This document shows, in pieces, positions 10,590 through 20,928 of a DNA stretch of 64,000 bases. The stretch is from the NCBI GenBank assembly GCA_914767885.1, contig CAJZBQ010000048.1:186001-250000 (forward strand), in the 5' to 3' direction. The translations under genes were made by a program, and so were the position numbers. Positions within the stretch are counted from its first letter, which is position 1, and the number at the start of each line of letters is the position of its first letter. The notes under the pieces were generated by a model, which searched no databases, was not told the origin of the DNA, and saw nothing but the letters and a program-made list of their open reading frames with translations. This DNA comes from Blepharisma stoltei (Eukaryota; Ciliophora; Heterotrichea; Heterotrichida; Blepharismidae).

Positions 10590-11833
10590 ATGCTCGGGAA
10601 AACTTTAGAAGAAAAATCCATATCAAGGCTTGCTGAAGAAAGTGAAAAATTTTCTTTAAGCGACGACGAAGAAGCCAAACTTTCTCATTTGAACCCGAAA
10701 CCAGAAATAAATGTTTCTCCTTGGAATTTCGAAATCACTCATTATGGGAATCACTTGACTATTCCTCATGAACCTATCGGAGAAAAACCTAAAACAACCA
10801 TAGTTAGAATACGCCAGCATACCTCTTTCAAATCGACTGATTTAACAAGTGACCACACAATGACCATAAAAAGACAAAATAAAACTCCTGAGCAGAGGAG
10901 GTCAAGCTGCTACTACACCCATGACGATTTTAAAACAGAAGAAAATAAGGCACTTAATCGGAATCATCATTTTTATTATAGATATTTATAAAGGGCTAAT
11001 GGAATCAAGCTCTAAAGAGTGTAAATTTAATAAATTTAGCTAAATAACAAATATCTTGCAGCAATTTTTGTACACTTAATCTGCATCCAATTCATATAAA
11101 CTCTGTAAGAAGGATTAAAGAGCCTATTTTGGTGCCTCGAAGAGAAGAATTGCTATTGGCCCATCGTATAGAAGAGCAAATGTTATTTCCCCACAAAGAA
11201 ACGATTGTGGTTAAACCGAGGTCTTATACTGTAGAAATCCCAGATAAGCCTGATTTCGAAAATGAAGACCAGTTTATTGAAAATAAAGAAAAGGTAGCTT
11301 TTATCATATGAATATTCATACAATTTAAAAGCCTTAAACTAAAGGATATATTCATTGCTAATAGCATAAGAAATATTTAGATTGACAAAATAACTCACTT
11401 CAGGAAAATCAGTGCTAGCTTGCCATCAAGTAGAGGGAGGATAGAGAAAAACAAACCAACGATAAAAGTCAATAGTGTCATCCCAAATAATCTCCCGAAA
11501 ATCAAAACTTCTAACAAAAGCGAAAATTTGACTCCCTTAAAAGATTTAGAAAAGCTCAGCAAAAGATCACAACTTATTGAGCTGCTAAAAAATTTAGCCC
11601 CAAAGCTTTTGATCCCTCCTGCACAAAATTCAGCAAGGTCTAAGTCTTCTGGAAGAAGACTTGAAAATACATCACAAAATCCAAAAGATAGGTCTAGCTC
11701 AGGGCAGTTACATCTCAACAAGCTTGAAATCTGTCCTTGGAAAGATAGTATATACCAAATCTCTATAAAATATCCCTTATTTCTGCTTAAATTCCTTCAC
11801 TATCCATTCACGAATTCCCTCATAATTTCATAA
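10590..11833 (+). CDS. Hypothetical protein with two candidate IESs
   Basis: Three open segments fit one gene. The first starts MLGKTLEEKSISRLAEE (10590). Removing 110 bp (10987-11096) joins YYRYL to NSVRRIKEPILVPRREELL. Removing 84 bp (11307-11390) joins KVAFI to THFRKISASLPSS. The remainder is basic and Ser/Lys-rich (KSSGRRLENTSQNPK) and runs to TAA at 11831. No family is recognised. The last 30 residues (YPLFLLKFLHYPF) look non-coding in character, so the true 3' end may lie earlier via an unseen intron. Confidence 0.5.
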
Positions 11834-11894
11834 TGCTCATGATAATAATAATTTTGCTATAATAAATTTATCTTTTTACTAGCAAATCCTATAA

Positions 11895-12185
11895 ATGTCA
11901 AAAGAAGCTGACAAACCACCAAAAGATGCTCCAATTTTTAGTTTCACTGAAATAGATCGAGACAAGATTTCACAAAAATTCCCAAATTTACGCAATAGAT
12001 CTTCTTCTATGCAAGATCTCTATGAAAAAATAACGACTCTTCGGTCTTCAAATTCGAATCGCAGCTCAAACTCAAGTTGAAACAATTTTATTAAACGTAA
12101 AAAATACCTAGGAAATTTAATGCCGTCTATGACTCCAACGTCACCTAAGATAATTGACTTGATGGAAAAAGCCAAAAAAATGTAA
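11895..12185 (+). CDS. Small hypothetical protein, 96 aa
   Basis: ATG 11895 to TAA 12183-12185, with one TGA read as Trp (12078-12080). Begins MSKEADKPPKDAPIFSFTEI. The central part is Ser/Asn-rich and the C-terminus is lysine-rich (IDLMEKAKKM). No recognised domain. Confidence 0.5.
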
Positions 12186-12317
12186 AAGTAATGCAGAGAT
12201 TTCTCATCACCTACCTCCTCGTTGAAAAGCTTGACTAGATTGAACTCGCCTTCTTCGTCCTTTTTAAAAGAAGCTATACTTTTTGGATTTATATATATAA
12301 ATATTTTAATACAAAGT

Positions 12318-12540
12318 ATGTCTAATCTTTTATGGTGCATAATTTTTTTATCTGGGCTATTTGCTAGTGGGATTTTCCTTTGGAGGAATTTGTCGATTCA
12401 TGAGCATTTAATCGAATTTGACGGTTTTTTTCAAGTAAATGTCTCACGAAGAAAAATTCCCGAGGAATGCCCCACAGCAAAAAGTCCCGAACAATTGAAA
12501 TGGGGCCAATCTTTGCCAATATATTGACGTTATCATTCAT
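12318..12540 (+). CDS. Candidate small membrane protein
   Basis: ATG 12318 opens MSNLLWCIIFLSGLFASGIF, one likely transmembrane helix followed by a charged stretch. It reads through TGA and stops soon after. It may be an independent small gene or a 5' piece of the coiled-coil gene at 12577; I could not find a clean joint. Confidence 0.3.
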
Positions 12541-12576
12541 AATAAAAAGATTACCCAGACAATAGAAAATTCAATT

Positions 12577-13824
12577 ATGCAGCTAAAAGCGTCCTATAAC
12601 AAAATCCACCATGATGTAGCCCAAAAAGAAAGAACACTAGAAATTCTTGAAAGAGATTTAGAATTACTTGAAAACAATTTAGAAATTGTTGATGGCGGCG
12701 ATAAGCTAGAAAAGCTCAATGACGACTATGCTGATATAAGTAATAAAACTATTGAAGAAACTCTTTATACAGAAACTTTACAACATATGGTAATCAATAA
12801 AAGATTAGAAATTTTAGGGCTAAGAAAACGGCTCCGTTCATTTATCAGAAAATTTTTGTATTGTGGCATTTCCTCATAAAAAAAATTTTTTTTGATAGAG
12901 GAAATGCCACACGATATACCAAAAGTCCAAAAGTTCCTATCAAATGACTAAAAACCAAGAAAGCCTATAAATATGCTTAAAAAACAGCTGAAAGAAGCTT
13001 CTGCACTATATAACCATCATTCTGCAAGCTTAAAGAGATTTAGGTCAGAAATACCAAGCACAGCTGAAGAGTTCGAAACCGCAAAATATAATTTCGACAT
13101 GGTAAAAAGGAACAACAGCTTAAAATTCAATGAAAACACCAGCCATTACGAAGAAAGCCATGCCTTAATTGCCTATCTAAAAGAAATCCGCAGAAGGAAA
13201 AAAGTTTTAGAATCTCAGCGTGAAAAAGAAAAAAAAGTGATTTTACTTGAAAGGAGGCTCAGAATCCTTGAAAGTGAAAAAAAATTCGAAGACGAAATGG
13301 AAAACATAAAGCGCGAGCTCAGAAAAAAAGAAAAAATCTTCATGGACATCCAAAAAGCCACAAATGTCACCTCAGTCGAAGACATGTATCCTTATTATCT
13401 CTATTTAAAAGAAACAGAAAACAGGCTCAACCAAACAGTCAAACAAGGGCTAAAACAACTAGAAAAACTTAATCAAGACAGAGAAGAATTAAGCAAAACC
13501 TTAAACGGCATCAGATATCAAGAAGAAAAGCGAGAAAATCTTGTCGATATCTCAGTAATCCGAGATAAGTACTCTGAAACTTGTACAGAGCTAGACCAAA
13601 AAGAAGCACATCTTGACAAATTAAATGAAATAATATTCGCTGCACAAAATTCTTTAGAGATTTTAAAGAGCAAGTTGGGGTTAAAGCTGTCACATTCGAA
13701 GGATTTTATTGAACAGTTTCAAAGCTGTGGGGATAAACTGCATGAGTTATTGAAAAAGTCAACAGATAAAAAATCAAAGTCGCCGATTTATTTGGATTTG
13801 AGGTCGGTTTGAGTACTTATGTAG
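12577..13824 (+). CDS. Long coiled-coil protein, possibly ciliary
   Basis: Two segments in the same frame, 12577-12876 and 12973-13824, flank a hairpin-bearing insertion. The first reads QKERTLEILERDLELLEN and IEETLYTETLQHM. The second is almost entirely charged heptads (KVLESQREKEKKVILLERR, KQLEKLNQDREELSK). The frame ends after a TGA-Trp with TAG at 13822-13824. Layout and composition recall outer-arm dynein docking coiled coils (CCDC63/114/151 type), but I cannot assign one. Removing 123 bp between TA 12843 and TA 12966 would join the segments in frame; another joint is possible. Confidence 0.6.
12859..12916. repeat. Inverted-repeat insertion (IES-like hairpin)
   Basis: Arms TGTGGCATTTCCTC and GAGGAAATGCCACA flank an A/T spacer; both ends abut a TA. 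It lies in the coiled-coil gene and carries stops. Excision at exactly these TAs does not restore frame by itself. Confidence 0.6.
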
Positions 13825-13981
13825 AAATTAAATGAAGTTTATTAGATATAAGGATTGGGGTAAATTTTTGGTAATTTTGGTGAGCATTAAATAGAGATTA
13901 ATGGGAAAAAGGGAATTTTTTAGGTAAGTTGGGGGGGGGCAAAATAATGGAGAAAAGGATAATTATTACTTGCATTAATAG

Positions 13982-14758
13982 CTAGAAAATATCACTTGGA
14001 GTAGATAATGATGGCTTTACCTTTAGTAAGGATAAAATGTTTTTATAGAGAGCTCTTACTCCCCCCCTCCGTGAGTGAACAAAAAAATTTTGTTTACTCA
14101 CGGAGGGGGGTTAATTTTTGTTTTAAAAAAATTTATGTGTAAATTTTATAAAATATTTTTTTTTCCAAAATTTAAAAAAATCCTAATTTGCAAAAATTGG
14201 AAAGCAAATATTAATTTAATTTGTAAAATTTATGTTTTAAAAAGCAAATTGTTTAAAATTAAACAGAATTAGCTCTAGATTCATTATACTAATTATCACT
14301 TATATATCAAAATTTTTTTCTATTAAAAAAATTTTTGTTCACTCACAGGGGTGGGTTTTTAGGCAAAAATAGGATTTTTCTAATGGTTTTGTTCACTCAC
14401 GGAGGGTGGGTTTTTTGGCAAAAAATAGGGATTTTTCTAATGGTTTTGTTCACTCACGGAGGGGGGGAGTTAGTGTGTTTAATTTCATTTCAAATTCTTC
14501 GAAATCTAAGTCTGGGGTTATGTCAAACTGCTGAATGCTTTCTGATAATTTTCGGATTCTCTCTGTGGGTGGATTTTCTCCAATAATCATAGCGTATTCT
14601 TTGATATACCCAATTTCTCAGCCGATTTTTTTCCCTATTTCAAATCCTTCTAAATGACTAGCTTTTCTATTAGTTTCTTCAGCAATTTTCTTCCCAATTT
14701 CATATCCCTCTTGGAAAGCCTTATCCTCGATGCTTAATACTTCATCTAAAAAATCCAT
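13982..14758 (-). CDS. LTO1: LTO1/ORAOV1 homologue, interrupted by a MITE
   Basis: Starts at ATG 14758. The spaced-glycine YAE1/LTO1 motif is plain: GYEIGKKIAEETNRKASHLE, then GFEIGKKIGWEIGYIKEYA, with a TGA-coded Trp. The MITE 14059-14469 interrupts after NTL; removing it with one TAA continues RALYKNILSLLKVKPSL. That matches the conserved LTO1 C-terminus (FKQFCSLLNVQP in human, from memory). Total 120 residues, ending TAG at 13982-13984. In yeast and human, Lto1 with Yae1 is an adaptor recruiting the CIA targeting complex to load the Fe-S cluster of Rli1/ABCE1. The conserved tail resumes only after the MITE, so the gene needs its excision. Confidence 0.8.
14059..14469. mobile_element. MITE copy 2 (411 bp)
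   Basis: CTCC...GGAG between TTA 14056-14058 and TTA 14470-14472, inside LTO1. Outer arms are CTCCCCCCCTCCGTGAGTG and its inverse. Further motif copies lie inside, with an AT-rich centre. Confidence 0.92.
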
Positions 14759-14854
14759 TATTTATATACCTTATACAGAAAAAACAAAGAATATTGAGTT
14801 TTCTTATTTAAGATAAAAAATTTATAATAAAATAACCAATTTTAATTATTTATA

Positions 14855-17800
14855 ATGGAAAACGATTTTTACGGAAATTGACTATTAAAAAAGAAAGAGA
14901 ATTTCAAACTGCCGGGTATAAGAGCAAATGCAAATATCTCGCAATTACAGGCTAATTCATCAAGAAGAGTCCACACAAAAAGCGTTTTAAGAAAGTCTTG
15001 ACCAAAATCTTTATCAAGATCTCCGAGCCCAAAATCATCATCTCCTCTATTAAGTTTATAACGTTTTTTAATCATGGTAGAGGAAGCAAAATAGAAGAAC
15101 ACCCCAAGGCATCTCTGGCTCTCTCAGATCTGAGTGTTAACGAAAGTGGCGTTCTGTTCGGGTTCACCTCTGACACAGACCTACCACGAAATTTTGCCGA
15201 GGCACAGCACATGGCGAGGACCAGAAAAATTCTACCTCACCAAGAACCCCAGAGACCCAAACAGGGAAGATAAAAGAGATCTCTACTTCTCCTTCACGAG
15301 AGCCCTAGAAGCCATATTCAGGTCAGGAGACATTTTAAGGGCTCGGATGATGACACTCGGAGATGGCGTGGTTACCTTCACAGATGGCGCAAAATATGAA
15401 GCCGCCCTTTAAAGTTGGGTACATAAAAGTCAAGCACTTAAGTAAGGTAGTGCTTGTCCCAACTGGACCATACTTACCTGCCAGGAGAGGTTAATTATAG
15501 CAGATATAGGATCAAAGCAAGCCTTCCAGTCTGTATAGAGGATTGTGAAGAGGTCAGCCAGCTCTGTAGGATTGTCGAAGTAGACATGTAAAACACTATA
15601 ATTGAAGGAAAGGAAAACAATGAGTTTCATTCCTAAATCCAAATACGTCCTCTACGCCCAATGCCACTGCTTAGCAAGCACTAGAGCTTCCTGAATCTTA
15701 ATCTTAATTATCTATAACGCTTAACGTCCACTACGGGGTAGCCAACTCCAGAACTGCCACCATATTTATCCACGTGTCGGTCCAGGAATCGCTGGATCGA
15801 TCCCCTTTTGATCTCCAGGGCATGGATAAATAAGGCATTCCGGCTTCGACGGGCTTCGCTGCCGCCACGGCTTTATTCCGACTCAGCTCCTGCGCGTGTT
15901 CCGCCTGAGGGTCCATCTCCCTTGGGATGTGCTGAGGGGTAAAGACCTGAGAGTCTTGATCGCACTGAGGAGCAGTTCCTCTAGTTATCTCCAAAGTTAA
16001 ACCGCTGTTGCTGTGCAGAAGTTCTCGAGGTAAAACCCAACCCCATAAATAACATTGCTTGAGTGAGAGAAAGTTAGCGGAGCTAACTTCGCTTGAAGCG
16101 AAAGCCATTTTATTTATATAGAGCTTCCTGAATCAATCGAAATCACTTTTTTATTTTAATGGAGTCTAAAATTGCCAAAAAGGTGTGACTCATCAAAGCT
16201 GCTTTGGAACTTGACCAAAGATTGTGCAGATGAGAAAGAAATTTGGAAAAATTTAGCTCTGATAGTGACAGTAGTATAATTTTGGATGAATTAGAGTCTT
16301 TAGAGGAGGAATTCCTACAATGGAGGAAGAATGGGATGAGACGGAATGGATTGGCTATGAAAGTGAAGATGTATACGAGAATGAGAGCGGGTGTGGAAGA
16401 GTGACTATAATTGAAGACGATTTAGATGAGTTGCTTAAGGCAATGGCCTGCATACAAGGAGAATTATTGGGTGGTGAAGAATTGATTCAGGTGCTGGAAA
16501 AGCATACGAGACTGGAAAAATATAAAAGAGAAACTAGAATCAGTGGCTGAGAGCAAGGAAGTAGAGGAGAACAAAAAATTTGGATGAGTCTGAAGGCGAT
16601 CAAAATTTCTGGGCTTGAGAAATCAAAAGAAGATGAAGAAGAAAGTAAATTAGAATGCGTATCAGAAAAAGATGAGAAAATTGTGAATAAGGAGAGGAAG
16701 GACGCAACAAAATGTGCGTTTTTAAGACCAACTAAAGTTCTGAATGATAGAGGTGAGACTGAGAAGAGACAAAAAAGGGAAGGCGAAATTGAAGGAGATT
16801 CTGAAAGAGATGCTGAAGGATGAACTGATGGAGGTACTGTAGAAGAAGCTAAAGGAGAAATTGACAGAATAGGTGAAAGAGAAATTGAAGGATGGAAAAG
16901 GAGGAAAAAAACCATAAGGGTTTGCTGTGGGCTCTGCCCGCTGAATAATTAAGTAAGTAAGTAAGAATCGAAATGGATGGCCAGACTGTTTGGATGAGTC
17001 ATGCTGGAACTTTCATGTATCAGATAGGTCTGATTTCCGTTCCCATTTAAGTAACCCTCTCTCCTCCCTCTATTAACTCCCCCCCCCTCCGTGAGTGAAC
17101 ACAAAACCATTAGAAAAATCCCTATTTTTTGCCCAAAAACCCACCCTCCGTGAGTGAACAAAAATTTTTTTAATAGAAAAATTTTTTTTATGGAAATAAA
17201 TTTTGATATATAAATGATAATTAGTATAATGAAATCATTAGCTAATTCTGTTTAATTTTGAACGAATTGCTTTTTTAAAACATAAATTTTATAAATTAAA
17301 TTAATTTTTGCTTTCCAATTTTTGCGAATTAAGATTTTTTTAAATTTCGAAAAAAAACTTTTTTTTATAAAATTTATATATAAATTTTTTAAAAAAAAAA
17401 AATTAATCCCCCTCCGTGAGTGAACAAAATGTTTTTGCTCACTCACGGAGGGGGGGGGGAGTAAGTTTAAAAAAGGAGCTTCCCTTTCTGATTTCTCCTG
17501 TATCTTCAAGCAAGTTGGATGAAGAAATTAGAATTAGTCCACATAGAGTCAATAAAGTAAGACAAAAAACGCCTGTTTTAGTATACGAAAATGTAGTTAT
17601 GAGCAAAGATTTGGCTATTATGGCACAGGTGAGAAGGAAGCTAATAAATGAAGTTACTGGCAGCAAAATTCTTAATCTCACACAAGATGTAGTAAACACA
17701 TTGAAATATCAATATTTGCCTGAAGAACTTAAAAATAATGAAACTTCACAGCAACATTTACAGAAACAAAAAGCAAGTTTAGAAAGAACTACGAGGCATC

Positions 17801-18241
17801 CTTTAGGGACTGCTGCCTATGCTATACGGTCTTTATCGCCAACTTCAAGAAAAGTTATAAAGAAGCACCTTAAATTGTCACTACCTCAGGGATCTCGATT
17901 TTTGGATTATTCTTACACCTCCCCTCCGTGAGCAAACAAAGCATTGAAAAATCCCTATTTTTTGGGTGAAAACAAAAAATTTTTATGAAAAAATAATTTG
18001 ATATATAAGTGATAATAATAAAATCTCGACTAATTCTGTTTAAATTAATCAGTTAGCTTTTTAAAGCATAAATTTTACGAACTAAATTAATATTTGCTTT
18101 AAAAATATTTCGAATAGGAATTTTTTAAATTTTGAAAAAAAAATTACTATAAAATTTATATACAATGTTTTAAAAAAACACAAAATTAAACCCCTTATGA
18201 TTAACAAATTATTTTGTTCGCTCATGGAGGTGGAGAGTTAG
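14855..18241 (+). CDS. Hypothetical basic protein split by a 2-kb retroposon stack and two MITEs
   Basis: Exon-like part 1 is 14855-15058 (MENDFYGNWLLKKKENFKLP..., TGA as Trp twice); part 2 starts at 17465. Collapsing the 15-bp target duplication and removing the MITE at 17077-17461 gives ...SSSPLLSLKKELPFLISPV, exactly in frame. A second MITE (17916-18237) follows ...SRFLDYS; after excision TCT TAG ends the protein at 216 residues. The total of 651 nt is divisible by three. The protein is Ser/Arg-rich at the N-terminus and helical later (AIMAQVRRKLINEV). No family recognised. Without the insertions it would be an ordinary 651-bp gene; with them it spans 3.4 kb. Confidence 0.68.
15698..16118 (-). 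mobile_element. GC-rich retroposon, family A (421 bp)
   Basis: Target duplication TAGAGCTTCCTGAATC (16 bp) at 15682-15697 and 16119-16134. On the minus strand the 5' end is TATAAATAAAATGGCTTTCG and the 3' end has CTACCCCGTAGTG (a small hairpin) before an AT-rich tail of TTAAGAT repeats. It is about 80% identical over the 5' 170 bp to the insert at 37358-37780. The 125-codon frame (start MAFASSEVSSANFLSL) has a counterpart in that copy but no known domain. Confidence 0.85.
16144..16965 (+). mobile_element. Retroposon-like insert with acidic ORF and TAAG tail (822 bp)
   Basis: Target duplication AATCGAAAT at 16135-16143 and 16966-16974. The 3' end is the simple repeat TAAGTAAGTAAGTAAG, immediately after a short GC hairpin. 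An open frame with TGA as Trp runs from about 16320 to TAA at the tail. It encodes a very acidic, Glu/Lys-rich chain (EEEWDETEWIGYESEDVYEN; EEAKGEIDRIGEREIEGWKR). A second frame starts at ATG 16159. No reverse transcriptase is present, so it is non-autonomous. Confidence 0.72.
17077..17461. mobile_element. MITE copy 3 (385 bp)
   Basis: CTCC...GGAG between TAA 17074-17076 and TAA 17462-17464 (opposite orientation to copy 2). It is inserted into the right-hand target duplication of the 2-kb retroposon stack, so it is younger than that insertion. Confidence 0.92.
17916..18237. mobile_element. MITE copy 4, diverged (322 bp)
   Basis: TTA at 17913-17915 and 18238-18240. Motif copies CCTCCGTGAGCAAACAAAG and the inverse near the right end. 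Sits at the 3' end of the split gene; its excision creates that gene's TAG stop. Confidence 0.85.
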
Positions 18242-18302
18242 CATATTTCACAAAATATTCCATAATTCTATTAATTTTTAAAATTCTAATTCAGTACCAT
18301 AA

Positions 18303-20606
18303 TTAAACGATTATTTTAAGGCTTGAAATATCAGTTGGTAGCCTTTCTCTTACAAGATTTTCAATCGCATTAAACTGCAGCTCATCTAAGTCTTTTATTT
18401 CTCTTCTTGCTCCCCCCATTTAAATTGGAGCTTAAAATCCTGCTGAAATTAAAGGGGGTTATTTTTTTTTATTAAAATTTGAAAAAATATAAATTGAGCG
18501 CGATACTTTGGTTCTTAATTATTTTTATGAATAATTAATTAAAAAAGTTTATCAATTCAGTGCGAAAACTGTTTAAATAATATTCTATTGAATTTTTTAC
18601 ATTAAATTAGATCAAAATTAATTTTATAAAAATTAATTCCCTCACAATAAAAATTTTCCTCTTGAAAAAATTTTGTTCCAATTTAAAGAGCGTTAAAATA
18701 CCAAAAAAATTTGAAATTTTACATGTATCTTGTTCCAATTTAAATGGAGGGGAGTTAAGAACTCTATAGCTCTTTTCTCTGCATTTCTATTTAGCAGATC
18801 AACCCCTCTAAGCACTATGTCTACAATTTCAAATTTGCTGCTCTGTGAAGTTTCATCCACAATGAAATTAAGAAGGTTCCATTCTAAGCTGTTATAGTCT
18901 TTATACTGGTCTCCTTTCACGATTCTTCCAACGCAAAATTGTGTTAATTCTTTATAGTCCACCAGTTTTATCTGGACCAGCTTTTGTGCTAACAAGCTAA
19001 TTCTCTGTGGAGAAGTTTTCCATACATTAGCCAAGCTTTCTAAAATAATTATCCCCGAAATGCTGCTCATAATTTCAAAATACCTCTCCAGATAAGTAGT
19101 TATATGAAGCATACTTTTGGCTCCTTGGAAAAACAAGCACTCACAGAAGATCTGCAGCAAAAAGTCTCCTGAGCTGCAAATTTCTTTTGATGCTAAAAGA
19201 GCTTTCATAGCCTGATTTGTAGCTCTAGAGTTAATTCTATCAATAATCAGCTGGCAATCAGTGTTGTCTACACTTTCTTCAATTTCTGCAAACCGGAGAT
19301 GGGCTTCTGGGTCTGCAGGCAGGTATATATGGAAAGGCTCAGGGAGCTCAGCCTTTACAAAATCTACATCGGATAGTCTGACTAGTTTATAAATGACTCC
19401 TCTCACAAATGCAATTTGTGATTCTGTAAGTGGGACGCGGCTAAGAAAAGACTGCCAGTTCCATACGAAATTCTGGTTAGAAATGTAATGAGCTATGAAG
19501 TCTTGAAATTTTTCAAGGGCTGAAAAATCAATTGTATCAAGCAGAGAGATTAGCGTTTCTATAGATTCTTCTATTAAAGGCTCAAAAATATTAGAGGCAG
19601 CGCTTGAAGTCTGTAAGTTTAAAAGAATAGAACTGTATATGATAGGCTTAGAAGGAGATTTAGGAAGTGTTAAAAGTTCATCAATTAGCACGTTTACTAC
19701 AAGTTTAGGCTGATTTATGACGAGAAGTTTTTCTGCTGCAAGCCGGGTTTTTGCTTTAAAAGCATCAATGATTTCAGAAGCTTTTTCATATGTAAGTGTA
19801 TTTTCAATGGAGTCTAGTCCTGTATTTAATAAGTCAAAGCAGAGAGGACTTTGGTATTTCCATTTCTCACTCCATTGAGTAGCTGCTGGCTCGTCAAGTG
19901 TTAATCCTTCATTTAGTGGAGTGGAGAGGCTTAGAGATCTTGGCTGTGGGAATCCTTGCAGCGAAAAATGCTCAACAGCCTTTTCTAGCTGTTCTAGCCT
20001 ACCTTCTTCGGATTGATATTGATGAATTTTGCAATATTTTTTCCATGCATGATTCCTGGGTAGCTTTAGAAGCTCTCTAAAAGATGCAAAAATTTCTTGA
20101 TCTACTTGTTGGCCTTCATGGAGAAAGGTGCTGGCTAATATGTTGGGGAAAAAATCCCATGTTGTTTGGCTATATTCCCTCCATAAAGAAATTAGCCTGT
20201 TTAGCAGAGAGTTAAAATAGCTTGAGGAGATCAAATGAAGAGCACTAGCTTCTCCTAGAAATCGTAACACAAGTTTTATGCGCAATAAATTGCCTTCTTG
20301 TAAGATATCTTTGTAAATACCTAAGAGCTTATCTATCACAATTTTCACCAATGCTGAGTTTTGTTCAAAGACCTTCGCTAGAACTGTAGCATAAATGTGC
20401 TGCTTCCCTGGGATTGAAGAGATGCATTTCGCTAACAGTTCAGTCAAAAATTCATAAAATTGCTGATCAGCAGAAATTAGCTCACTTTTTAGCTTCTCTA
20501 TGTGTATTGGGACTTTTTCTTCCCCAAAGTCCCCAATGAGAGCAATTAGTTTTTGGTAGCGATTTTCCTCTTGGCCTGAGTTCTTGGCTCGTTTCTCTTC
20601 CTCCAT
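18303..20606 (-). CDS. NCBP1: Nuclear cap-binding protein subunit 1 (CBP80)
   Basis: Starts at ATG 20606 and encodes 651 residues once a 345-bp MITE is removed. It resembles CBP80 along its length as a series of helical (MIF4G-type) repeats. The best match I can recall is ILESLANVWKTSPQRISLLAQKLVQIKLVD (residues about 540-570) against the human stretch with the same ...W...P.....L..K....QIVD pattern. CBP80 with CBP20 binds the m7G cap of nuclear transcripts and promotes splicing and export. The MITE-2 element 18410-18754 interrupts the C-terminus; removal gives AIEFLRREIKDLDELQFNAI and TAA at 18303. Human NCBP1 is about 790 residues, so this is a shorter version. Both ends of the long frame look genuine. 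Confidence 0.83.
18410..18754. mobile_element. MITE subfamily 2, copy in NCBP1 (345 bp)
   Basis: Ends are CTCCCCCCATTTAAATTGG and the inverse CCAATTTAAATGGAGGGGAG. Flanks are TTG (18407-18409, probably mutated TTA) and TTA (18755-18757). The centre is unrelated to the first MITE subfamily but matches the copy at 55492-55948. Confidence 0.82.
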
Positions 20607-20708
20607 TTATAAAATTACAAATTCTCAATTCCCCTCAATTAAAATTACTAGTCCCATTTCCCTAAACGAGCAGTTTTAATAAAAATCTATTTTTCACTAT
20701 TTAAATGT

Positions 20709-20924
20709 CTATTTTTTAATATTTTCCTGCTCTTTATCCCATAGATTCTTAAGCATATTTTCCCTTTTAATTTTCTTTCTTCTCTCTTTTTTTTTATCGA
20801 TTTCTTTATCCAGCACCCAAGCTAAATAAATATTCGCAAGAATTCCTGCAATCGCAAGCATCTTTAGAAAATCCCATTTATGGCCTGGCTTCGGCACCTT
20901 GCTATCTGGCCAAGTTAAATCCAT
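20709..20924 (-). CDS. Small single-pass membrane protein, 71 aa
   Basis: ATG 20924 to TAA 20709. One transmembrane helix around residues 22-38 (LAIAGILANIYLAWVL) is followed by a strongly basic tail (DKKKERRKKIKREN). The layout recalls small mitochondrial inner-membrane or assembly proteins, but I assign none. Its start codon lies four bases from the divergent TBCK start. Confidence 0.62.
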   Translation of the reverse strand: MDLTWPDSKVPKPGHKWDFLKMLAIAGILANIYLAWVLDKEIDKKKERRKKIKRENMLKNLWDKEQENIKK

Positions 20925-20928
20925 ATAA

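Larger units (their letters stand above)
15059..17066. mobile_element. GC-rich retroposon-like insertion with 15-bp target duplication, hosting two nested inserts
   Basis: Flanked by CCTCTATTAAGTTTA at 15044-15058 and again at 17067-17076 plus 17465-17469; the second copy was later cut by MITE 17077-17461. Without its two nested elements the core is about 740 bp. It is near 50% GC with no frame of recognised family. Precise loss of element plus one repeat restores the host gene. Confidence 0.8.

Noticed and set aside
14075-14586. Frames inside MITEs (e.g. MFTHRGGFLGKNRIF)
   Set aside because: They come from the repeated CTCCGTGAG motif and its poly-G runs and recur in every copy; no transposase motif.
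16487-16915. 142-codon Ser-rich minus-strand frame
   Set aside because: It is the antisense shadow of the Glu/Lys-rich frame in the retroposon.
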